DNA of 9,878 nt from contig JAFZIX010000246.1 of NCBI GenBank assembly GCA_017554135.1, positions 1 through 9,878 of the forward strand, written 5' to 3'. Of the stretch, positions 6,122 to 9,878 are shown piece by piece. The position numbers were made by a program, and so were the translations under genes. The notes beneath the pieces are model-generated. The model made no database searches, was not told the origin of the DNA, and saw nothing but the letters and a program-made list of their open reading frames with translations. Source of the DNA: Bacteroidales bacterium (GTDB lineage Bacteria > Bacteroidota > Bacteroidia > Bacteroidales > UBA932). Every line of letters starts with the position of its first letter. Positions within the stretch are counted from its first letter, which is position 1.

Positions 6122-7384
6122 ATGCAAAAGAATTTTACAGAGGATTTTGACCTTCAGGTCAGGTCGATAATGGAAGAGGCTCAGGAACCTGCTCCTGCAG
6201 GGGCCTGGGAAGCCATTTCGGCTCGCTTGGATGCAATGGCCGCGGCCTCTGCCGCCCCGGCCGCCCCTGCTGCATCTGCCTCTACTTGTCATTCCGAGCC
6301 GCAGGCGAAGGAACCTGCCGGGCGCCGCATCTGGTACTGGGCCGGTGCCGCCCTTGCAATGGCTGCCGCCATCGCCCTCGGCGTCTTCTTCTCCGGAACA
6401 TCCGAAAACAATTCCAACCTTATCAATATAACTGACGGCTCCGCCCTCGTGGCGGAAGCCGTTACTCCCGTGGAAACCGTTACTCCTGCGGAGGCCTCCT
6501 CCGTACCGGTCGCACCTGCAACCACCACTTCGGTTCCTTGTCATTCCGAGCCGGCATCACCTTGTCATTCCGAGCCGGCCGCCGCTCCCGCTGAACCAGC
6601 AGTTCAGCCTGCAGAGCCCGCCGCAGCCCCCTGTCCTTCCGAGCCGGCCCCCTGTCATTCCGAGCCGCAGGCGAAGGAATCTGCCCCTCAGTCCGCCAAA
6701 CCCACCGCGCAGCCCGCGGTAGACCCGTTCGCACTGATGGCCTATGAAGACGCGCACAGCGCATCTTCCCGCACGGGCTTCTCCCTCCGTCTTTCCGGAG
6801 GAGCATCAGGAAACAATGTGGGTGCAGGTAAACTTATGCAGGCGGCTCCCGGAGCATACACTCAGACCGGAATCACCGAAACCAGTAAATCCACCTTCGG
6901 CATCCCGGTGGTCGTCGGCCTTGGAGTGCGCATGCATCTCACCGATGCACTTTCAATCGGCACGGGCCTCGACTATTCAATGCTGACCCGCACTTTCGAG
7001 GGCAGATACACGGAGGGACTGACCGTTACTCCCGGCGATTTCAATCACACGCTGCAATACATCGGCATACCTGTCGACTTCTTTGTCAAGTTGGTGGAGA
7101 AGAAGGATATAACCCTTTATTCCACTGTGGGCACCGAGGCCGAGTATGCCGTTTCCAACAAGTATCACCTGCTTGGCACCGACACCGTAGTCGGGGACAA
7201 GGTGAACGGATTGCAGTGGTCTGTCGGCGGAGGTTTCGGGCTTGAGTTCAACCCCGGAAGGCGTGTAGGCATCTTTGCCGAACCGTCTGTCAAGTACTAT
7301 TTCAATTGCGACCAGCCTAAGAGTATCCGCACGGACAAGCCTTTCCAGATGATACTCCGCGTTGGTGTTCGCTTTGAACTTTAA
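6122..7384 (+). CDS. Putative dual membrane-spanning anti-sigma factor (anti-sigma N-terminus, TM helix, linker, OM beta-barrel)
   Basis: The 420-residue protein has four parts. Residues 1-40 are a short cytoplasmic segment with the pattern DFDLQVRSIMEEAQEP..AGAWEAISARLD, typical of anti-sigma-like N-termini in Bacteroidetes. Residues 70-90 (IWYWAGAALAMAAAIALGVFF) form one membrane helix preceded by RR. Residues 91-217 are a Pro/Ala/Glu-rich linker. Residues 218-420 look like an outer-membrane beta-barrel of alternating strands (GFSLRLSGGASG, GIPVVVGLGVRMHL, LSIGTGLDYSML, WSVGGGFGLEF, VGIFAEPSVKYYF, and a final MILRVGVRFEL). This layout matches the Dma proteins reported in B. thetaiotaomicron, which hold a cognate ECF sigma and anchor in both membranes. 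The one-base spacing to the sigma gene supports the pairing. Oddities are five C-H/P-S-E-P motifs (starting at C56, C140, C148, C171, C178) encoded by repeat DNA, and a VTPVET/VTPAEA duplication at 114-125. Anti-sigma activity is inferred. Confidence 0.8.
   Translation: MQKNFTEDFDLQVRSIMEEAQEPAPAGAWEAISARLDAMAAASAAPAAPAASASTCHSEPQAKEPAGRRIWYWAGAALAMAAAIALGVFFSGTSENNSNLINITDGSALVAEAVTPVETVTPAEASSVPVAPATTTSVPCHSEPASPCHSEPAAAPAEPAVQPAEPAAAPCPSEPAPCHSEPQAKESAPQSAKPTAQPAVDPFALMAYEDAHSASSRTGFSLRLSGGASGNNVGAGKLMQAAPGAYTQTGITETSKSTFGIPVVVGLGVRMHLTDALSIGTGLDYSMLTRTFEGRYTEGLTVTPGDFNHTLQYIGIPVDFFVKLVEKKDITLYSTVGTEAEYAVSNKYHLLGTDTVVGDKVNGLQWSVGGGFGLEFNPGRRVGIFAEPSVKYYFNCDQPKSIRTDKPFQMILRVGVRFEL
6287..6313 (+). 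repeat. REP-like palindromic unit, full copy 1, in frame
   Basis: This is a 27-base unit identical to the one at 6653-6679. It holds nested inverted arms ATTCC/GGAA and GCC/GGC around a GCA loop and is read in frame as CHSEPQAKE (residues 56-64). It lies just before the membrane helix, so the peptide it adds is on the cytoplasmic side. It resembles the dispersed palindromic repeats found between genes in Bacteroidetes, whose translations give C-H-S-E-type peptides. Confidence 0.75.
6459..6494 (+). repeat. 18-base tandem duplication in the linker
   Basis: Two adjacent 18-base units (6459-6476 and 6477-6494) share CCGTTACTCC followed by near-identical bases and encode VTPVET and VTPAEA. This suggests the periplasmic linker has grown by local duplication. 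Confidence 0.7.
6539..6553 (+). repeat. REP-like unit, left half, copy 2
   Basis: TGTCATTCCGAGCCG is identical to the left half of the full units; the right arm is missing. It is read in frame and gives C140-HSEP in the periplasmic linker. With flanking bases, the match to copy 3 spans 20 bases (6536-6555). Confidence 0.7.
6563..6577 (+). repeat. REP-like unit, left half, copy 3
   Basis: TGTCATTCCGAGCCG again, 24 bases after copy 2 and in the same frame, giving C148-HSEP. Copies 2 and 3 share flanking bases (20-base match 6536-6555 versus 6560-6579), so they probably arose by tandem duplication. Confidence 0.7.
6632..6646 (+). repeat. REP-like unit, left half, copy 4 (one substitution)
   Basis: TGTCCTTCCGAGCCG differs from the other copies by A to C at 6636, which changes His to Pro (C171-PSEP). 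It lies 21 bases before the full copy 5. Confidence 0.65.
6653..6679 (+). repeat. REP-like palindromic unit, full copy 5, in frame
   Basis: This is a 27-base match to 6287-6313. It can fold with arms ATTCC (6657-6661) and GGAAT (6676-6680), inner arms GCC (6664-6666) and GGC (6670-6672), and loop GCA. It encodes CHSEPQAKE at residues 178-186 and is the last unit before the beta-barrel. Confidence 0.75.
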
Positions 7385-7427
7385 ACTCTGAATATCAGCC
7401 TTTTACCCATAGGCAAACATTAATTTT

Positions 7428-7453
7428 GGTTTTTACCCCCGGTTTTTACCCCC
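7428..7453 (+). repeat. 13-base tandem repeat GGTTTTTACCCCC x2
   Basis: Two perfect head-to-tail copies lie at 7428-7440 and 7441-7453. A partial third copy, TTTTACCC, lies at 7401-7408. They sit in the 115-base gap between the barrel protein and the lipoprotein gene, upstream of the lipoprotein -7 box. They could be slippage products, paired regulator sites, or alternative left arms for the hairpin that follows. Confidence 0.8.
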
Positions 7454-7469
7454 GGGGGTAATTTTTTTT
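7433..7469 (+). terminator. Possible intrinsic terminator of the sigma/anti-sigma operon
   Basis: TTACCCCCGGGGGTAA at 7446-7461 is a perfect 16-base palindrome followed at once by eight T (7462-7469). In RNA it can form a six-pair stem TTACCC/GGGTAA with a CCGG loop. Alternatively, the right arm can pair with TTACCCCC at 7433-7440 to give eight pairs and a 13-base loop. The stem plus U-run fits Rho-independent termination after the stop at 7384. The palindrome could equally be an operator for the next gene. Confidence 0.5.
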
Positions 7470-7473
7470 GGCA

Positions 7474-7481
7474 TAGCTTTG
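7474..7481 (+). promoter_or_regulatory. -7 promoter box for the lipoprotein gene
   Basis: TAGCTTTG matches TAnnTTTG exactly and ends 18 bases before the ATG at 7500. The palindrome at 7446-7461 covers the place where RNA polymerase would contact the -33 region, and no TTTG is seen there. A dedicated sigma factor or regulator is therefore possible. Confidence 0.45.
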
Positions 7482-7499
7482 TGGGAAAAGAACCGGATT

Positions 7500-8714
7500 A
7501 TGAAGGGATTGACAATCATATTTTGCGGACTGCTTATCTTGCAGTCATGTGGTAAGGATTCACTTACGCGTATTTACAGAGCTGATGTCATGGATGGCCG
7601 CTCTCACTCCAGAGACTCTTTGGCAGATGGCTCCGGAAGCAGACAACCGGACACGTCCGTTTTCGTATCTGCTGTCATCATGCCGGCGGATTATGACTGG
7701 CGCAGGGATAGCTCTTACGGGGCAGTTGCCTGCGAAATCCAGCTATTCAAGAACGGGCGGCTGCAGTTTACCGCTCCGGCAGGCGCCCAGACCAACATCA
7801 GCGTTTCTCCGGACTCCCACCATTTGCTTGGCGGGCACCTTTATACCGAGAGGTGCGGCCCGGATGGTACCGTGATCTGCCGGGATGGTGTAGAGTGCCT
7901 CAGTTGGCCTGAGCAGGAAATCCTCAAAGGAATCTTCATCAAACAAGGAGAAATCTATACGCTTGGCCGTCGTATGGATGGCAGCGGATTCTGCTTCCGC
8001 CTTAACGGGGAGGTGGTATTGTCCCGGGACGGTGACGTGTTTGGAGATTTTTCCAACCCTGCTTATGGCCGCACCGGTGCGCTCTACGAAAATGAGGGGA
8101 AGATCTGCTTCTGTTTCCGCACGTCTACCACGGCATTCATGGTGAAGGATGGGGCGGCGGAGTCCATCCGCACGGGAGTCCGCGTGGGAAGGATACGGGA
8201 TATGCGACTGATTGGCCCCTCGTGCTACTATGTGGCCGATTACACCACATCTATGCTGATTTTCTCCCCAGCGCGGACCATCACTCTTCCCGGCACGGAT
8301 ACCTGGCTTTCGGCCAGTTTCTTTACGCACGAAGGCCACCCCTGGTTCGTGGCAGATTCCAAGTCCAAGACAGTATGTAATCCGGTGGAACTTGCGGATG
8401 ACATTGCCCCCGGCGTACAGTTTTCCGGATTCGATAATTTCATTTATGAAGGCAGTTCCAGCATCTATGCGCTGAACTATGAAGGTGGCACGGTGCGAAT
8501 ATGGGATGCCGATGGAGAATTGCTCTACATCCGTGATTCCACCTTCTTCTTCGGCCCCGGCAGCGCCTTCTGTGCCGACAATGAAATCTATGCGCTGATT
8601 AATCCGCGGGAACGCGAAGAGAAGCCGTTCATATGGCATGCCGGCAAAGAAGCCGCCTATGGCATAAGCGGTTATCTCACGGGAATAGAAGTGGAAATCA
8701 GTCCTCCCAGGTAA
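7500..8714 (+). CDS. Putative lipoprotein with propeller-like repeats, function unknown
   Basis: I do not recognise a named family. The 404-residue product starts with a lipoprotein signal peptide (MKGLTIIFCGLLILQSC; likely lipidated Cys17, lipobox LQSC). After C17 comes GKD, not a strong acidic surface-export signal, so its final side of the envelope is open. A hydrophilic stretch rich in Ser, Asp and Arg (25-50) is followed by about seven or eight repeats of the form xxIYxLxxxxxGxxFxxxNGE, for example near GEIYTLGRRMDGSGFCFRLNG, GALYENEGKICFCF, SSIYALNYEGGTVRIW and NEIYALINP. This suggests a beta-propeller or similar sheet-rich binding domain. I chose the ATG at 7500 because it starts the signal peptide; the frame also opens from a TTG at 7479 inside the -7 box. 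Its position after the sigma/anti-sigma operon makes it a possible target of that sigma factor. The tail overlaps tsaE by 17 bases. Confidence 0.75.
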   Translation: MKGLTIIFCGLLILQSCGKDSLTRIYRADVMDGRSHSRDSLADGSGSRQPDTSVFVSAVIMPADYDWRRDSSYGAVACEIQLFKNGRLQFTAPAGAQTNISVSPDSHHLLGGHLYTERCGPDGTVICRDGVECLSWPEQEILKGIFIKQGEIYTLGRRMDGSGFCFRLNGEVVLSRDGDVFGDFSNPAYGRTGALYENEGKICFCFRTSTTAFMVKDGAAESIRTGVRVGRIRDMRLIGPSCYYVADYTTSMLIFSPARTITLPGTDTWLSASFFTHEGHPWFVADSKSKTVCNPVELADDIAPGVQFSGFDNFIYEGSSSIYALNYEGGTVRIWDADGELLYIRDSTFFFGPGSAFCADNEIYALINPREREEKPFIWHAGKEAAYGISGYLTGIEVEISPPR

Positions 8715-9123
8715 CGACCCGGCTTTCGTCCGGCATCACCTCGATCTTCACCCGCAGGGTCTCTTCTGGCAGAAGATCCTCGATATTCTCCGGCCACTCC
8801 ATGATGCAGGTGCATCCGCTGTCGACATAGTCGTAGAATCCTATGTCCAGGGCCTCCGCTGGCTTGGTGATGCGGTAGAAATCGAAATGGAAAATGGACT
8901 CTCCGGCATACGTGCGGTACTCGTTCACTATTGCGAAAGTGGGGGATGAAACAGCGTCTCCGTTGACTCCCATCGCACGGCAGATGGCCGTGGTGAAGGT
9001 GGTCTTGCCTGCGCCCATGGGTGCATAGAAAGCGATTATGCGTCCGCTGCCTACGGTGGAAATGAACTCCTGCGCGGCACGGTCGATATCCGAAAGATTA
9101 TTAATGACAATTCGATGCTGCAT
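8698..9123 (-). CDS. tsaE: tRNA threonylcarbamoyladenosine biosynthesis ATPase TsaE
   Basis: The 141-residue cytoplasmic P-loop ATPase works with TsaB and TsaD to make t6A at position 37 of ANN-decoding tRNAs. Visible motifs are the Walker A loop APMGAGKTT at 34-42 (the first Gly of GxxxxGKT is Ala), VSSPTFAIVNEY at 58-69, FHFDFYRI at 78-85, and the C-terminal family block YDYVDSGCTCIMEWPENIEDLLP at 97-119. Length is normal for the family. I chose the ATG at 9123; an in-frame TTG three codons earlier overlaps the -7 box. It is divergent from the YifB/ComM gene with only 28 bases between the two starts, and converges on the lipoprotein gene. Confidence 0.93.
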   Translation of the reverse strand: MQHRIVINNLSDIDRAAQEFISTVGSGRIIAFYAPMGAGKTTFTTAICRAMGVNGDAVSSPTFAIVNEYRTYAGESIFHFDFYRITKPAEALDIGFYDYVDSGCTCIMEWPENIEDLLPEETLRVKIEVMPDESRVVTWED

Positions 9124-9129
9124 CGTCGG

Positions 9130-9137
9130 CAAAGATA
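9130..9137 (-). promoter_or_regulatory. -7 promoter box for tsaE
   Basis: The minus strand reads TATCTTTG, an exact TAnnTTTG match, only six bases upstream of the ATG at 9123. If used, the transcript would be leaderless or nearly so. Its upstream half lies inside the first codons of the divergent YifB/ComM gene. Confidence 0.45.
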
Positions 9138-9151
9138 CTGATTTTAGGCTT

Positions 9152-9878
9152 ATGTTGATAAATATTATTGGTGCGAAATGTATTGGGATCGATGCGGTTC
9201 CGGTGCTTGTCGAGGTGAAAATCGACCGTGGTGTGGGTATTCACCTGGTGGGTCTGGCGGATGCGGCGGTGAAAGAGAGCCTGCTGCGCACGGTCACGGC
9301 CCTGCAATCGATGGGATTCCATATTCCGGGCAAAAAAATAGTCATCAATCTGGCACCCGCGGATTTGCATAAAAACGGCAGCGGCTACGATCTGCCCATT
9401 GCCCTCGGCATTATCGCCGCCTCGGGTCAAAGGGAGTTGCTGGGGCTGGACAAGTACCTGATAATGGGGGAGTTGGGCCTGGATGGGTCTGTCCGGCCGG
9501 TGCCGGGAGCACTCCCTTATGCGGAGATGGCGGTGGGGATGGGCCTGCGCGGCTACATCCTCCCTGCCCGCTCTGCGCTCGAGGCGGTGGAGTACCGGCA
9601 GGCGCGTATCTACGGAGTCGAAACCCTGGAGGAGGTGATCTCCATCCTGGAGGAGGATGGCATGCGGGACGACCTGCTGATCTGGAACCGGCCGGAGTAT
9701 CTTGATGCCGTTGCCGACCGGGACCGGCCGGTGGATTACATGGATTTCTCGGAAATCATCGGGCAGGAAGCGGCAAAGCGTGCCGCTGAAGTGGCGGTTT
9801 CGGGCGGGCACAACATGATTCTGATCGGCCCTCCGGGCGGAGGAAAGAGTTCAATCGCCAAGGCTATCCCCGGAATTC
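9152..9878 (+). CDS. YifB/ComM-family Mg-chelatase-like AAA+ ATPase, 5' part
   Basis: The first 242 residues are present and the gene runs off the window. The N-terminal ChlI-like domain is clear: GAKCIGIDAVPVLVEVKID (8-26), VGLADAAVKESLLR (33-46), INLAPADLHKNGSGYDLPIAL (65-85, the typical NLAPAD and DLPIAL blocks), and MGELGLDGSVRPVPGALP (105-122). After a linker, DFSEIIGQEAAKRAAEVAVSGGHN (198-221) leads into the Walker A motif GPPGGGKS (226-233) of the Mg-chelatase AAA+ domain. The family includes ComM, a hexameric helicase that aids branch migration during natural transformation; in Bacteroidetes the role is untested as far as I know. The start codon ATG at 9152 is 28 bases from the divergent tsaE start. 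No exact -7 box was found for it. Confidence 0.93.
   Translation, partial: MLINIIGAKCIGIDAVPVLVEVKIDRGVGIHLVGLADAAVKESLLRTVTALQSMGFHIPGKKIVINLAPADLHKNGSGYDLPIALGIIAASGQRELLGLDKYLIMGELGLDGSVRPVPGALPYAEMAVGMGLRGYILPARSALEAVEYRQARIYGVETLEEVISILEEDGMRDDLLIWNRPEYLDAVADRDRPVDYMDFSEIIGQEAAKRAAEVAVSGGHNMILIGPPGGGKSSIAKAIPGI

Noticed and set aside
6287..6679. CRISPR-like array from the repeated 27-base and 15-base units
   Set aside because: Units are unevenly spaced, partly truncated and all in frame within a real gene; the intervening DNA codes for linker, and there are no cas genes.
7385..7499. Small RNA or small protein gene in the 115-base gap
   Set aside because: No convincing open frame or extended RNA fold apart from the palindrome/T-run, which is better explained as terminator or operator.
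7743..8639. 298-residue open frame on the minus strand opposite the lipoprotein
   Set aside because: No recognisable domain, no promoter box, and it would be antisense to a gene with a good lipoprotein signal and promoter.
9101..9811. 236-residue open frame on the minus strand over the YifB/ComM start
   Set aside because: It overlaps both tsaE and the conserved ChlI-like domain and shows no family features.
9873..9878. GAATTC at the window end as a cloning junction
   Set aside because: The same hexamer occurs inside the window (for example near 1126 and 2914) and the reading frame is open to the edge, so it is probably chance.

Overview
The window reads as chromosomal DNA of a fairly GC-rich member of the Bacteroidales. 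The evidence is the protein families (an ECF sigma factor next to a membrane-spanning anti-sigma/beta-barrel protein, an EnvC-like protein behind a TPR protein, a FeoB-type transporter, TsaE, YifB/ComM), the near absence of purine-rich Shine-Dalgarno sites, and five exact copies of the Bacteroidetes -7 promoter box TAnnTTTG lying just upstream of start codons. A Rikenellaceae or 'Cryptobacteroides'-like source would fit, but the sequence alone does not prove it.

Layout. (1) 13-1580, minus strand: a CDP-alcohol phosphatidyltransferase followed, with a one-base TGATG overlap, by a PlsC-like acyltransferase; together they look like a lipid-synthesis pair. (2) 1675-2910, plus strand: the membrane half of FeoB, starting at the point where the GTPase half of a normal FeoB ends. 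(3) 2902-5450, minus strand: a secreted TPR protein and an EnvC-like coiled-coil/degenerate LytM protein, joined by an ATGA overlap. (4) 5524-7384, plus strand: an ECF sigma factor and, one base after its stop, a 420-residue protein with a cytoplasmic anti-sigma-like N-terminus, one transmembrane helix, a long Pro/Ala linker and a C-terminal beta-barrel. (5) 7500-8714, plus strand: a lipoprotein of unknown function with propeller-like repeats, preceded by a tandem repeat/palindrome/T-run element. (6) 8698-9123, minus strand: tsaE. (7) 9152 to the window end, plus strand: the start of a YifB/ComM-family AAA+ protein, cut by the edge.

The most interesting part is region 4. The sigma factor and its partner match the architecture of the dual membrane-spanning anti-sigma (Dma)/Das sigma systems described in Bacteroides thetaiotaomicron, in which a single protein links cytoplasm, inner membrane and outer membrane. 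Here the linker also contains five in-frame units of what looks like a dispersed palindromic (REP-like) repeat, read as C-H-S-E-P motifs. One unit lies before the membrane helix and four after it. So a repeat family normally seen between genes appears to have become part of the coding sequence of an envelope-spanning regulator.

The genome is compact. There are two tail-to-tail overlaps (9 and 17 bases) and a 28-base head-to-head gap. No stretch of more than 115 bases lacks a gene.
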